A stretch of 64,000 nucleotides of DNA from Sphingobacterium corticibacter (GCF_003076635.1 NZ_QDKG01000003.1:434001-498000); one strand, 5' to 3'. Positions 1 through 9,549 are shown, counted from the stretch's first letter. The notes: generated from the sequence alone by a model not told the origin. Program-made: numbers and translations.

Positions 1-441
1 CACCAATTCTTCATCCTCTTGGGCAAGCATATGCTGCATGGCTTCCTGCTGTCTTATGACTAGTGCATTGGGTGATTCACCATTTTCAACAGCCACATCC
101 AGCAAATTGTTCCGCCATTGATCGACCAAAGCTTTAAAACCAGCCATAATCGTTTCATCCTGCTCTCTACCTTCGTAGATTCCCCAGCTGATCTCGTCCA
201 AACCTACTAGCTGCTCTGTAGGAATTCCTGCTGTTATAAAAGAGGCGACGGTCTCGTGTGTGCGGAGTAAGGTAGAGGTATATACTTTATCAAAAGGAAC
301 ATGCTTATAAGCTTGAAAGAAAGCTTCTGCTTGCTTTCGGCCCATTTCATTTAGAGGCGAGTTTACGCCACGGCCTTGTACAATTCCGCGAAGGTTGAGG
401 TCGGTCTGTCCGTGTCTAATGAAATAAAATGTCTTCTTCAA
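1..441 (-). CDS. Histidine phosphatase family protein (partial)
   Basis: The reading frame runs off the left edge of the window, so only the first 147 residues are visible. It opens KKTFYFIRHGQTDLN, the RHG signature of the histidine phosphatase (phosphoglycerate mutase-like) superfamily, in which the His forms the phospho-enzyme intermediate. A further conserved stretch, STLLRTHETV, follows near residue 60. The substrate cannot be told; members act on sugar phosphates, alpha-ribazole phosphate or other small phosphoesters. I chose a TTG start at 441, because no ATG precedes the RHG motif in frame and this TTG lies only 6 bp after the mqnE stop. That spacing suggests co-transcription with mqnE. 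Confidence 0.85.
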   Translation of the reverse strand, partial: MKKTFYFIRHGQTDLNLRGIVQGRGVNSPLNEMGRKQAEAFFQAYKHVPFDKVYTSTLLRTHETVASFITAGIPTEQLVGLDEISWGIYEGREQDETIMAGFKALVDQWRNNLLDVAVENGESPNALVIRQQEAMQHMLAQEDEELV

Positions 442-447
442 TATCGC

Positions 448-1641
448 TTAATTTACTACCGGTAAGGCGTAATAGTTTTTCTTAGGTTCGTTGTCAAATG
501 TTACGTCCTTGAAATCGGTGACTACGTTATACACGGTATCACGCTCCACAGGATGGCGACCAACGTTCCGAATTAGTTCTACTAACTCTTGTGTGGACAT
601 CGCTGGAGTTTGTTCCTCCGCACCTGCCATGCTATAGATTTTGGTGGTATCGTCTAAGGTGCCATCAATATCATCTACGCCAAAACTCAATGACATCTGT
701 GCCGTATCGCGAGATATCATGGCCCAATAGGCTTTGATGTGCGCAAAATTATCCATATAAATTCTGGCAATAGCGTAATTGCGCAAATCTTCGATTACAG
801 AAACCTCTGGAACATGTTCCATCTGATTGTCCTTATTCCGAAATTTTAATGGAATAAACGTCTGAAATCCTTGGGTACGATCCTGCAACTGGCGCAACCG
901 CTCCATATGATCCACACGATGCCAATATTGTTCGATATGACCGTACAACATCGTTGCGTTGGTGTGCATACCTAGCTTATGAGCTTGTTCGTGAATATCC
1001 AACCATTGATCGGCAGTACACTTATCATGCGCTATCTTTTCTCGAATTTCGGGATGAAAAATCTCCGCACCACCTCCAGGCATGGAATCCAGCCCAGCTT
1101 CTTTTAGATATTTCATGCCATCGTAATGCGACAGCTTTGCTTTTTTGAAGATATAGTAATATTCTACAGGGGTTAAAGCTTTAATATGCAAGTCAGGACG
1201 ATGTGCTTTGCAACGCTGGAAAAATTCTGCGTAAAACGCTAAGTTTTGCTTAGGAACTACACCGCCTGTAATATGTACTTCGGTCACCGGCTCGCTATCA
1301 TACTTCTTGACGACTTCAAGCATGCCATCCACATCCATCTCCCATCCTTCTTCGCGTTGCTTGATCATCCGTGAATACGAACAGAATTTGCAATCGTACA
1401 CGCATACGTTAGTAGGCTCTATGTGAAAGTTTCGATTGAAATAGGTGATATCGCCGTGTTTCGCTTCGCGAATATGATTGGCCAATACACCAAGGTACGA
1501 CAACTCTGCATGCTCGTACAAATACACGCCTTCTTCGAAGCTGATTCGCTCACTATCACGCACCTTCAGAGCGATCGCTTTGAGCTGCGGATCCAAACTT
1601 GGGTTATTGATCAAAAAATCTAGTTTCTGCTGTGCGTCCAT
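448..1641 (-). CDS. mqnE: Aminofutalosine synthase MqnE (radical SAM)
   Basis: Radical SAM enzyme of 397 residues that joins 3-[(1-carboxyvinyl)oxy]benzoate to S-adenosylmethionine to make aminofutalosine, the first committed part of the futalosine route to menaquinone. The cluster-binding CX3CX2C motif is visible as Cys80, Cys84 and Cys87 (VCVYDCKFC), followed by HITGG and a C-terminal part typical of the MqnE/MqnC group. Overall sequence resembles MqnE rather than MqnC. Length is normal. No other mqn gene is in the window, as is common in Bacteroidota where the pathway genes are scattered. The start ATG has an AGGAG about 10 bp upstream, and a TAnnTTTG box precedes it. Confidence 0.93.
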   Translation of the reverse strand: MDAQQKLDFLINNPSLDPQLKAIALKVRDSERISFEEGVYLYEHAELSYLGVLANHIREAKHGDITYFNRNFHIEPTNVCVYDCKFCSYSRMIKQREEGWEMDVDGMLEVVKKYDSEPVTEVHITGGVVPKQNLAFYAEFFQRCKAHRPDLHIKALTPVEYYYIFKKAKLSHYDGMKYLKEAGLDSMPGGGAEIFHPEIREKIAHDKCTADQWLDIHEQAHKLGMHTNATMLYGHIEQYWHRVDHMERLRQLQDRTQGFQTFIPLKFRNKDNQMEHVPEVSVIEDLRNYAIARIYMDNFAHIKAYWAMISRDTAQMSLSFGVDDIDGTLDDTTKIYSMAGAEEQTPAMSTQELVELIRNVGRHPVERDTVYNVVTDFKDVTFDNEPKKNYYALPVVN

Positions 1642-1668
1642 ACCACTCTCCTAAATATCTAACAGATA

Positions 1669-1676
1669 CAAATGTA
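1669..1676 (-). promoter_or_regulatory. -7 box of mqnE promoter
   Basis: On the minus strand the sequence TACATTTG matches the Bacteroidota primary sigma factor -7 consensus TAnnTTTG. It ends 27 bp before the mqnE ATG and sits inside a small dyad, GATACA-NN-TGTATC. No convincing -33 TTTG was found. Confidence 0.5.
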
Positions 1677-1764
1677 TCAAAAAATCCCCTAAAAATAGTT
1701 GTGCCAACAGCATATTAGCTATCTAAGAATGCTATTCTAACAGCTTTAAGACAGTTCCTTTTCG

Positions 1765-2670
1765 TTATTGTTTTACTTGTGGATAGAACGCCTGAATAGC
1801 GTGCGTATACACAGCGGTATTAAGGCGCAACATCATCTGAAAGTATGCCGGCTGTACAGCACCTATCGGATATAAAGTTAATTGACGCTTATTTCCAACG
1901 ATTCTATCCCAGATTGTTGTTGGCCCTGTCTGCAGGGATACGGTAAAATAATACAAGTATGGAGCGATCCATCGTTTGTAATCATCCTTACTTATGGAAT
2001 TATTTGGATTCAATAATTCAAAATCATGACCTTCAGCGATGCAAGCCTGCAGCTCTACTGCATTTAATGGCGTACCATCTCGTACGGTAATTACATCATA
2101 TTGTGGATCTATAAAAATCCACTTGTTGATGTCGGCAATATATACTTCATTGGCCACGTGCCCCCCTGCCCACTTCACTTCAGAAATATCGCGAGTCATC
2201 AAACTCAATTGCCTCGTCGCGAAACCTAATGCTGCTAAACACTGTTGAGCCACGGTCGCATATTCGACGCACCGAAATCGGCGTCCTTTCTCCGCTTCTT
2301 GCAAGATATAAGCAGCATCATGGTATTCTGGCACGTTTTCGCCATCGTGCTCCCACCGACTTTGTACCCAACTCTGAATAGCCGTAATTTTATCAAAATC
2401 TCTTTCGCAATGTTGTACGATACTATCTAAATGGTATGTTTCCCGCAAATAGGTATAGGCCTTGCCCTGAGACAAGTCTGGATAGTGAAGCGTTACAGAA
2501 GATGGTTGCTCGTAATCAAATGTCAATGAATATATTGTAGAGTCTGCCCGATCCTTACCAATAGAAATAAGACCGCCCAACCTCGGCGACATCCAGAATA
2601 TAAACAGCAAGGCGCAACCGATAAGCCCGAGTACTATTTTCCATGCGATATCCCAGACTTTTTTCATCAA
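1765..2670 (-). CDS. Membrane-anchored transglutaminase-like protein
   Basis: A 301-residue protein with one N-terminal membrane helix (about residues 10-28) and a transglutaminase-like core. The catalytic triad is readable: Cys134 in RRFRCVEYA, His171 in GGHVANEVY and Asp188 in FIDPQYD. Such domains act as cysteine peptidases or amide-bond-modifying enzymes, and the topology puts this one on the periplasmic face. The substrate is unknown. It lies 5 bp after the stop of the MsbA-like exporter gene, so the two are probably one transcript. The short spacing hints at a role in the cell envelope, but that is inference. Confidence 0.8.
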   Translation of the reverse strand: MMKKVWDIAWKIVLGLIGCALLFIFWMSPRLGGLISIGKDRADSTIYSLTFDYEQPSSVTLHYPDLSQGKAYTYLRETYHLDSIVQHCERDFDKITAIQSWVQSRWEHDGENVPEYHDAAYILQEAEKGRRFRCVEYATVAQQCLAALGFATRQLSLMTRDISEVKWAGGHVANEVYIADINKWIFIDPQYDVITVRDGTPLNAVELQACIAEGHDFELLNPNNSISKDDYKRWIAPYLYYFTVSLQTGPTTIWDRIVGNKRQLTLYPIGAVQPAYFQMMLRLNTAVYTHAIQAFYPQVKQ

Positions 2671-2675
2671 AGATC

Positions 2676-4511
2676 TTAATTAGAAAATTGCTGCATTTCG
2701 ATCAAACGATTATACAATCCGTTTTGAGCGATCAATTCAGGATGTGTACCTACTTCTCGAATCGATCCGCCTTCAAGCACAATAATCTTATCGGCATTGT
2801 GTATCGTACTTAAGCGATGCGCAATGACCACCGTCGTACGATTCTTCATCAAAGCATATAATGCATCTTGCACCAATTTCTCAGATTCCGTATCTAAAGC
2901 AGATGTCGCCTCATCCAAAAGCATGATTGGCGGGTTTTTCAGCACGGCACGAGCGATACAAATGCGTTGGCGTTGCCCACCAGACAACTTAGAGCCGCGG
3001 TCTCCAATATTGGTTTGATAGCCGTCTTCTGTTTTCAAAATAAATTCATGCGCATTGGCAATGCGTGCCGCCGCTTCTACTTGCTCTGCTGTCGCTTCGG
3101 TATTAGCAAAAGCGATGTTATTATAGATTGTATCATTAAACAAAACAGACTCTTGATTAACCACACCGATCATAGCACGCAAATCTTCCTGTTTTAAATC
3201 ACGCAAATCTGTACCGTCAAAACGTATCGAGCCGCTAGTAACGTCCATAAACCGTGGGATCAAATCCACCAAAGTCGATTTACCACCACCAGAAGGTCCT
3301 ACCAAAGCGACTGTGCCACCTTTGGGAATCTCCAGATTTATATCGCGTAAGACTTCATGCTCACCATATGCAAAATGCACCTTCTCGAAAGAAATACCTT
3401 TCGTGAAGTCTGTCACTGATTTGGCATCAGGTGCATCTTTCACTTCGTTCTTCTCATCAATCAAAGCCAACACACGCTCTCCGGCGGCAATACCATTGTG
3501 CACACTGCTAAACGCATCGGTCAAAGCTTTTGCAGGTCGCATTACTTGAGAAAATATGGCGATATACGCGATAAATTCAGACGCGCCCAACTCTCCGCTT
3601 CCGCTTAACACCAAATGGCCGCCATATACCAAAATAACGGCCACCATAATGACACCTAAGAGCTCAGATACTGGAGATCCCATCTGCTGACGTCGCACCA
3701 TCCTACGCATAATATTAGCATAACGATGATTCTCTCTGTTGAAGCGATCTTTGACAAAGAAATTGGCGTTGAAGGATTTTATTATTTTCACACCAGAAAG
3801 TGCTTCATCCAAATAAGTGATCATATTGGCATACGATTGCTGTGCCTCCGTAGCTTGTGATTTCAGTGTTTTCACTATTCGTGAAATAAAAAATGCCGAA
3901 ACTGGAATAACTAGTAAAGAGAACAGAGTCAGCTTCACTGAAAATACGAATAGCATAATCATGTAAGCAATCAGCTGCAACGGCTCTTTGAAAGCAACCT
4001 GCAAAGTACCCGTAACCGAAAACTGCACGACCTGTACATCCGATGCAATCTTGGAAATAACATCTCCTTTACGTTGATTGGTAAAATAACCCAAATGCAG
4101 TCCCATCACATTATCAAATACAGCCTTACGTAAGTTCAATAAGGTATGAATCCGGAGATTTTCCATGATGCGTTGCGAAAAATATCGGAATACATTGCTG
4201 ATAAGCACCGATACCACAATCACAATACACACGTACTTCAACGCTTCGTAAGGACCAAGATCATAGTACAATCGGTCAGCATAATAGGTAAACCAACTGC
4301 CAATATCCGTTAATTCTGATGGTTTGGTTACTACCTCCGAAGCCGTCATTCCTTCATCGCCCGTCCCTTTGAAAAGCACTTGTAGCAATGGCGCTAGTAA
4401 AGCTAAGTTTAGGGTACCAAATACGACTGTGAAAAGTGTACATATGATGTACGGTATAGCATATTTTGCAATAGGATTAGCAAAAGATAATAGTCTAAAA
4501 TATGTCTTCAT
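2676..4511 (-). CDS. ABC transporter, fused permease/ATPase (MsbA-like)
   Basis: A 611-residue exporter half-transporter. The N-terminal 350 residues hold the six-helix ABC membrane domain. The C-terminal nucleotide-binding domain shows Walker A GPSGGGKST, the signature LSGGQ at residues 509-513 and Walker B LLDEATSALD at about 531-540. These features fit the MsbA/lipid or multidrug exporter family, working as a homodimer in the inner membrane. The substrate cannot be assigned; lipid A flipping is the best-known job of the closest characterised member. The transglutaminase-like gene follows directly. A TAnnTTTG promoter box lies 18 bp upstream of the ATG. Confidence 0.9.
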   Translation of the reverse strand: MKTYFRLLSFANPIAKYAIPYIICTLFTVVFGTLNLALLAPLLQVLFKGTGDEGMTASEVVTKPSELTDIGSWFTYYADRLYYDLGPYEALKYVCIVIVVSVLISNVFRYFSQRIMENLRIHTLLNLRKAVFDNVMGLHLGYFTNQRKGDVISKIASDVQVVQFSVTGTLQVAFKEPLQLIAYMIMLFVFSVKLTLFSLLVIPVSAFFISRIVKTLKSQATEAQQSYANMITYLDEALSGVKIIKSFNANFFVKDRFNRENHRYANIMRRMVRRQQMGSPVSELLGVIMVAVILVYGGHLVLSGSGELGASEFIAYIAIFSQVMRPAKALTDAFSSVHNGIAAGERVLALIDEKNEVKDAPDAKSVTDFTKGISFEKVHFAYGEHEVLRDINLEIPKGGTVALVGPSGGGKSTLVDLIPRFMDVTSGSIRFDGTDLRDLKQEDLRAMIGVVNQESVLFNDTIYNNIAFANTEATAEQVEAAARIANAHEFILKTEDGYQTNIGDRGSKLSGGQRQRICIARAVLKNPPIMLLDEATSALDTESEKLVQDALYALMKNRTTVVIAHRLSTIHNADKIIVLEGGSIREVGTHPELIAQNGLYNRLIEMQQFSN

Positions 4512-4528
4512 TCAGTATTTTAATTGTA

Positions 4529-4536
4529 CAAATGTA
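4529..4536 (-). promoter_or_regulatory. -7 box of the MsbA-like exporter promoter
   Basis: Minus-strand TACATTTG fits TAnnTTTG and implies a short leader before the ATG at 4511. The rest of the 230-bp divergent spacer to the aminotransferase gene is AT-rich and shows nothing else I can name. Confidence 0.5.
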
Positions 4537-4742
4537 GCAAAATTTGACCTACTGCATTGGTTTTATGCGAATAGCAACAACATTGTGTCATTATTTTGAT
4601 ATTTAACCAAACGAGAAAAATAGTCAGATATCTTCGTAATCTACCCTATAATCAATTGTAGAGTGGCCATTAGATTAACGTAAAAAATTAATACATTCGT
4701 GCTTTACGCATACATTACGAAAGACATTATTATATTATACAA

Positions 4743-5912
4743 ATGCAGATAGCCGTAGCAAAACGCCTTGAACAGACCCAAGAATACTACTTTTCGAAAA
4801 AACTTCGCGAAATAGATGCTCTAAACAAGGCGGGCAAAAACGTAATCAATCTGGCCATAGGAAGTCCAGATCTACCACCACATCCAACTGTTGTAGAAGA
4901 ATTAGTAAAAACTGCTTCATTAAACAACGTACATGGCTATCAAAGCTATAAAGGAAGTCCCATTTTACGAGAAGCAATTGCAAATTGGTATCAGCGCTAT
5001 TATCAAGTTCAGCCAGATCCTGCCACGGAAGTATTGCCACTAATGGGATCGAAAGAAGGTATTATGCATATTTGCATGACGTATTTACAAGCTGGAGACA
5101 AAGTTTTAATTCCAAACCCAGGATATCCTACTTATGCTTCGGCTGTGCGACTAAGTGAAGCTACTGCTGTTCCGTATACTTTGTCGGAAGCCGATAATTG
5201 GCTACCCGAACTCCAAGCCTTGGAAGCTAATGGCTTGCAGGATGTCAAAATGATGTGGATTAATTATCCGCATATGCCTACGGGTGCTAGAGCAACCGCG
5301 TCATTTTTCAAGGACATTATTGCTTTTGGCAAAAAGCACAACATTTTGATCTGCCACGATAATCCGTATAGTTTTATACTCAATGAAGAACCTATGAGTA
5401 TCATGAGCGTGGAGGGTGCGATGGATGTAGCAATCGAGCTTAATTCATTAAGCAAATCGGTTAACATGGCTGGATGGCGCGTCGGTATGATGGTCGCAAA
5501 AGCTGATAGAATTGATGAGATTTTACGTTTCAAATCTAATATGGATTCGGGAATGTTTTTCCCAGTACAGGCGGCGGCAGCTAAGGCATTATCACTCGAT
5601 CAATCTTGGTATGATGACCTAAATAACATTTATAGAAAGCGACGCGAGAAAGTATTTGCGATCATGGATTTGCTAGGGTGTAGCTATCAGAAGGATCAAG
5701 TGGGACTATTCGTTTGGGCTAAAGTATCAGATCAACATATTGATTCTTATGAATTAACAGACAAGGTTTTATATGACGCTAATATATTCATTACTCCTGG
5801 CGGAATATTCGGCGAAGCCGGATCAAAATACGTTAGGATTAGCTTGTGTGCAACCGAAGAAACCTTCGATCGTGCTATAGAAAGAATACAAACATTGTTT
5901 ATCAATAGCTAA
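4743..5912 (+). CDS. Class I/II aminotransferase, likely aromatic amino acid
   Basis: PLP-dependent fold-type I aminotransferase, 389 residues. The cofactor lysine is Lys238 in NSLSKSVNMAGWRVG, with the usual NPGYPTY and HDNPYS motifs before it. The family includes LL-diaminopimelate, aspartate and aromatic aminotransferases. The next gene, 12 bp downstream, is prephenate dehydrogenase, so the likely job is transamination of 4-hydroxyphenylpyruvate/phenylpyruvate or prephenate in tyrosine and phenylalanine synthesis. In many Bacteroidota the aminotransferase and tyrA are adjacent in the aromatic operon. Substrate is inferred from context only. Confidence 0.85.
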   Translation: MQIAVAKRLEQTQEYYFSKKLREIDALNKAGKNVINLAIGSPDLPPHPTVVEELVKTASLNNVHGYQSYKGSPILREAIANWYQRYYQVQPDPATEVLPLMGSKEGIMHICMTYLQAGDKVLIPNPGYPTYASAVRLSEATAVPYTLSEADNWLPELQALEANGLQDVKMMWINYPHMPTGARATASFFKDIIAFGKKHNILICHDNPYSFILNEEPMSIMSVEGAMDVAIELNSLSKSVNMAGWRVGMMVAKADRIDEILRFKSNMDSGMFFPVQAAAAKALSLDQSWYDDLNNIYRKRREKVFAIMDLLGCSYQKDQVGLFVWAKVSDQHIDSYELTDKVLYDANIFITPGGIFGEAGSKYVRISLCATEETFDRAIERIQTLFINS

Positions 5913-5924
5913 CCAATCATCACC

Positions 5925-6776
5925 ATGCAAAATAACATGAATATTGCTATTGTCGGCGTTGGCCTAATTGGTGGATCGATCGCGATGAGGCTTCGTGAAA
6001 CACATTTCGCTACGCGCATTTACGGCGTAGATAAAAGTGAAAGCAACCAGAAAAAAGCACTTCAATTGGGATTGGTTGACGAGATCGTCGATTTGGAGAC
6101 AGCCATTGCAAAATGTAAAGTACTTGTATTAACGGTTCCAGTTGATGCGATTATGCAGCTTGCTCCTTACATCTTGGACAAAGTGGATCAACAGGTCGTG
6201 ATCGACATGGGGTCGACCAAGATCAATATATTACAACATATAGAGCGACATCCAAACCGTGGTCGTTATATTGCAGCGCACCCAATGGCCGGAACGGAAT
6301 ATTCTGGTCCTGAGGCAGCTATTCGCGACCTATTTCGAGATAAAGTAATGGTTTATGTAGAAGCGTTTAAAACCGATGAAGACGCGTTTGATATAGCCGA
6401 AAACATTAGTGAACAGCTAGAGATGCGATCCGTCTTTATGAATGCAGAAGAACATGATATGCACACAGCTTATGTGTCACATATTTCGCATATTACCTCC
6501 TTTGCATTGGCGCTAACTGTGCTACAAAAAGAGAAGTCGCAAGGCAGAATCTTTGAGTTAGCGGGTTCAGGTTTCGAATCCACCGTACGCTTGGCTAAGT
6601 CATCCCCAGATATGTGGACACCCATCCTCAAGCAGAACCGGGAGAATGTATTAGAGGTATTAGAAGAACACATCAAGCAGTTGCAAAAGATTTATAATAA
6701 TCTGGAGGAAGAAGATTACGATTCTTTGCATAAGCTAATCAAACGATCTAATAAAATCAAGAGGATTATACGATAG
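5925..6776 (+). CDS. tyrA: Prephenate dehydrogenase
   Basis: A 283-residue TyrA-type enzyme that oxidatively decarboxylates prephenate to 4-hydroxyphenylpyruvate. The N-terminus has the NAD(P) Rossmann motif GVGLIGGS, followed by AAHPMAGTE and SHISHITSFAL, the prephenate-binding histidine regions. No chorismate mutase or ACT domain is fused. It forms a two-gene unit with the aminotransferase and ends just before a strong bidirectional terminator. Start is at 5925, though an ATG at 5937 is equally near the Rossmann fold. Confidence 0.92.
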   Translation: MQNNMNIAIVGVGLIGGSIAMRLRETHFATRIYGVDKSESNQKKALQLGLVDEIVDLETAIAKCKVLVLTVPVDAIMQLAPYILDKVDQQVVIDMGSTKINILQHIERHPNRGRYIAAHPMAGTEYSGPEAAIRDLFRDKVMVYVEAFKTDEDAFDIAENISEQLEMRSVFMNAEEHDMHTAYVSHISHITSFALALTVLQKEKSQGRIFELAGSGFESTVRLAKSSPDMWTPILKQNRENVLEVLEEHIKQLQKIYNNLEEEDYDSLHKLIKRSNKIKRIIR

Positions 6777-6798
6777 GGGTATTGTACGCTAATAGCAA

Positions 6799-6836
6799 AA
6801 GCCCTTGAACACAAAATGTTCAAGGGCTTATTTTTT
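6799..6836. terminator. Bidirectional intrinsic terminator between tyrA and rpmA
   Basis: A perfect 13-bp inverted repeat (6799-6811 with 6817-6829, core AGCCCTTGAACA) and a 5-nt loop is followed by a run of T on the plus strand and preceded by AAAA, so it can end both convergent transcripts. Confidence 0.9.
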
Positions 6837-6852
6837 ATGAAATAAGGTATCC

Positions 6853-7116
6853 TTAGTTCTGCTCAGCAGGAACTACAGAAACATATGATTTATCGTTTGC
6901 TTTTTTACGGAAAACAACTGTTCCAGCTGTCAAAGCGTACAATGTATGGTCTTTACCAATGCCTACGTTAGCATCAGGGTTGTGTTTTGTACCACGCTGA
7001 CGAACGATGATGTTACCAGCGATCGCTTGTTGACCACCAAAGATTTTAATACCTAGTCTCTTACTATGTGACTCACGGCCGTTCTTGGAACTACCCGCAC
7101 CTTTTTTGTGTGCCAT
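6853..7116 (-). CDS. rpmA: 50S ribosomal protein L27
   Basis: An 87-residue L27 with the start [16 protein letters not shown] and the conserved [15 protein letters not shown] region. Its N-terminal tail reaches towards the peptidyl transferase centre. There is no N-terminal extension of the kind that is cleaved in Firmicutes. It is the second gene of the rplU-rpmA unit and is followed by a strong terminator. Confidence 0.98.
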   Translation of the reverse strand: MAHKKGAGSSKNGRESHSKRLGIKIFGGQQAIAGNIIVRQRGTKHNPDANVGIGKDHTLYALTAGTVVFRKKANDKSYVSVVPAEQN

Positions 7117-7190
7117 TTTCTTATCTTAATTTATGACGTTAAGTCAGATTAAAAATTCAATTATTATCAAAGTCTATTCGACTTCTCTTC

Positions 7191-7502
7191 TTACAAACTA
7201 ATACCAGTGATCTGGATTTTAGTGAAACTTTGACGGTGACCGTTTTTCTTTTTGTAGCCTTTACGACGTTTTTTCTTGAAAACAATTACTTTATCACCTT
7301 TCAAATGAGACAAAATCGTAGCTGAAACTTTAGCACCTGAAATACTAGGTGTACCTACAGTGAATTTACCACCGTCTTCTGCTAACAATATGTTGTCAAA
7401 TTCAATACTAGCGCCTTCATCTCCCTGCAAACGGTGCACGAAAAGATATTGGTCTTTTGCAACCTTGAATTGCTGTCCTGCTATATTTACTATTGCGTAC
7501 AT
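7191..7502 (-). CDS. rplU: 50S ribosomal protein L21
   Basis: A 103-residue L21, beginning MYAIVNIAGQQFKV with the basic C-terminal stretch KKKRRKGYKKKNGHRQ that binds 23S rRNA. It is first in the rplU-rpmA operon, the normal order in bacteria. A complete promoter with both boxes lies just upstream. Confidence 0.98.
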   Translation of the reverse strand: MYAIVNIAGQQFKVAKDQYLFVHRLQGDEGASIEFDNILLAEDGGKFTVGTPSISGAKVSATILSHLKGDKVIVFKKKRRKGYKKKNGHRQSFTKIQITGISL

Positions 7503-7541
7503 TGTTATTTAATTAATTTGTTAATTGTATTTATTGATCGG

Positions 7542-7573
7542 CAAAGATAGAAATTACGATCTATAAATACAAA
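7542..7573 (-). promoter_or_regulatory. Promoter of rplU-rpmA
   Basis: On the minus strand a TTTG (7570-7573) is separated by 20 bp from TATCTTTG (7542-7549), matching the Bacteroidota -33/-7 pattern TTTG-N19-20-TAnnTTTG. Confidence 0.7.
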
Positions 7574-7602
7574 CAAATTATAGCGCTAAAATCTATTGTT
7601 TT

Positions 7603-8100
7603 TTACCGCCCTAATAACGCTAGCTCACTATCTGTATACATTTTCGCTCCGTCCAAATAATTATATATTAACTGCTTGGCTTGCTTGTCCGACATCTTGT
7701 GCAGATTATTCATAACAAATGTTTTATCGTTTTCCACTTCGCTATGATATCCTAAATATTTTGGTGAATAATACTGTATACACAGTCGGATGAATCGTAA
7801 CTCTACTTCTTGTGGATTCGCTTCTATCAGATCTTCCAACATACTCTTGGCATTTTTGAAGTAACTCATCTTCTTGATTGGATTTGCCGTATGTTTGGCC
7901 ATAAACATGTGAAAAGCGGCTTCATAACCTTTTTCTACCGGTGTCTTGGCTGTTTCTTGCAAGTGCTCGTGGTATTTTTCACAAAGCTCCTTATTCTTCA
8001 CACCTTGATTGAAATTTTTCCTAACACCATTTAGATCGACCTTTTGTGCATGACACAAGCACATTTGTAGCAGTAGAAAACAAAGGATGGATATACGCAT
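7603..8100 (-). CDS. Secreted hypothetical protein
   Basis: I do not recognise this 165-residue protein. With the ATG at 8100 it begins with a clear signal peptide, MRISILCFLLLQMCLCHAQ, so it is exported to the periplasm. The mature part is mostly helical and polar, with repeated short helices (AFHMFMAKHTANPIKKMSYFKN, ANPQEVELRFIRL) that look like a TPR-type or DUF solenoid. A longer frame from a TTG at 8151 is less likely because it would bury the signal sequence. It is a single gene downstream of DUF3307 on the same strand, about 100 bp away. Confidence 0.7.
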   Translation of the reverse strand: MRISILCFLLLQMCLCHAQKVDLNGVRKNFNQGVKNKELCEKYHEHLQETAKTPVEKGYEAAFHMFMAKHTANPIKKMSYFKNAKSMLEDLIEANPQEVELRFIRLCIQYYSPKYLGYHSEVENDKTFVMNNLHKMSDKQAKQLIYNYLDGAKMYTDSELALLGR

Positions 8101-8206
8101 AATTAGTTTATTTTGACACTTACATGATGAAAGATACAAAAAACAGACCAACTATTTTATACGCAAGTGTTTAAGAAAAGAAATAATACATATTTAACAT
8201 ATTTGT

Positions 8207-8938
8207 TTATGTTACTATTGTTGTCATAGCATACTTCAATAGTACCCCTAATAATAATGCGATTGTAAAGCTCAGAAAGGTACCCACTAATATATACTCA
8301 GTGAATTTTGTGTTTTTTGCCTGGGTCAAATCTCCAAAACGAAAGATAGACTTGGCAGCGATCAGAAACCCTATTCCTGGCAAAAAATTTATTTGAATAA
8401 AAATGACCACCATCAGCCTTTCTAAAACACCGATAACTAAACCGGCATCCAATAATGTTTCCGTTTTCTTTCCCGTAAAAGCCTGTTCTGTATCCCATCT
8501 GCTAAAAAATACACGCATGATTATTGGCGTTACAAATACCAATACCAGTAATGTTAGTAAGTATAGCAAATTGGTTGGCGACCACAACTGTAATTGTTGA
8601 AAATAGTCAGGATAGTAAAAAATGATGACTATGGCGATCATCAGCAAATGCAAAATTTGATCGAAAACAAAAGCCCTAAACGGCTTGGTTGGCCATTTGT
8701 GCTCGTACCATATTTTCAAACTATCAATCGCTAAGTGAGTTGCCATAATAAATACAACGCCATGCCAATGATCCTTTAATGTTTGCGAAAAGATGATGAT
8801 GAGCGCGATCGTATGTATAGCAACATGCAACAGCAAGTATTTAATATGTATCTTCCTTTTCTCGACCAGAGACTTTGGCTGCAATACAAAGTCCCCCAAT
8901 ACATGCGCTAGCAAAAGCTGAAGTAATACTATTAGCAT
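8207..8938 (-). CDS. DUF3307 family membrane protein
   Basis: A polytopic inner-membrane protein of 243 residues. The N-terminus LLLAHVLGDFVLQPKSLVEKRK is the hallmark of the DUF3307 family, with a charged HVLGDF/Q motif in the first helix; at least five more hydrophobic segments follow. The biochemical function is unknown. The ATG at 8938 overlaps the last 7 bp of satD, which indicates translational coupling. I preferred this ATG to a TTG at 8962 because the DUF3307 motif begins right after it. Pairing with SatD suggests both serve one response. Confidence 0.8.
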   Translation of the reverse strand: MLIVLLQLLLAHVLGDFVLQPKSLVEKRKIHIKYLLLHVAIHTIALIIIFSQTLKDHWHGVVFIMATHLAIDSLKIWYEHKWPTKPFRAFVFDQILHLLMIAIVIIFYYPDYFQQLQLWSPTNLLYLLTLLVLVFVTPIIMRVFFSRWDTEQAFTGKKTETLLDAGLVIGVLERLMVVIFIQINFLPGIGFLIAAKSIFRFGDLTQAKNTKFTEYILVGTFLSFTIALLLGVLLKYAMTTIVT

Positions 8939-9531
8939 TGTTTCATAATTAATTGTGTACAATAATGGGTACTCTCTTGAATCTTAGCAAATCCCGCTTT
9001 CGTCAATTCGGTACTTAGTTGGCTTTGATGTTTACGATTCAGTAACTTAGCAAGCTGCACTTGGTTTTTATCGGGGTTTTCTATTGCTGCCGCAAAAGAT
9101 TCGGCCATATTGACTGTCCACCGCCCCATAATTTCAGTGCATAATCCCATAATAATATTAACGTTCTTATCCACTTCTGGCCACGGGCTGCTCATCTTAA
9201 AAAGATTGCGTCTCAGATCGTCAAACGCTTCACCAGATCGAATATACGCTTCTCCTGTTGATTCTCTGACTGTATTTGCAGCTGGATTTATTTCACCAAT
9301 GCCTAATCCGAGACGCACACGTATGCCATCTATCGTCTGTAACCGAGCCATCAAGACGATAGCACATACAATCGCTTTGTCTAGCGGCATGATTGCCTGA
9401 AAACTATCACCACGATAGATATCGTAGTTATCTGAATGTACGGATAGCACCAATCGCAGCTGTTCGCCCCATAGTTGGCTATCGACCATTCGCGAGTTTA
9501 CAATATCTCCTGTTAGTATGGCGTATTTCAT
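8932..9531 (-). CDS. SatD family protein with C-terminal helix-turn-helix
   Basis: A 199-residue protein starting MKYAILTGDIVNSR, typical of the SatD family named from the acid-tolerance operon of streptococci. The first 130 residues resemble a nucleotide-cyclase/GGDEF-like ferredoxin fold (YRGDSFQAIM, GIGEI). The last 60 residues (NQVQLAKLLNRKHQSQLSTELTKAGF) look like a winged helix-turn-helix. I infer a ligand-sensing DNA-binding regulator. The ATG at 9531 was chosen over a TTG at 9606 because the conserved family start is here. A promoter box and four operator-like palindromes lie immediately upstream, which suggests autoregulation. Confidence 0.8.
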   Translation of the reverse strand: MKYAILTGDIVNSRMVDSQLWGEQLRLVLSVHSDNYDIYRGDSFQAIMPLDKAIVCAIVLMARLQTIDGIRVRLGLGIGEINPAANTVRESTGEAYIRSGEAFDDLRRNLFKMSSPWPEVDKNVNIIMGLCTEIMGRWTVNMAESFAAAIENPDKNQVQLAKLLNRKHQSQLSTELTKAGFAKIQESTHYCTQLIMKQC

Positions 9532-9549
9532 AGCAATAAGTTGTAAAAT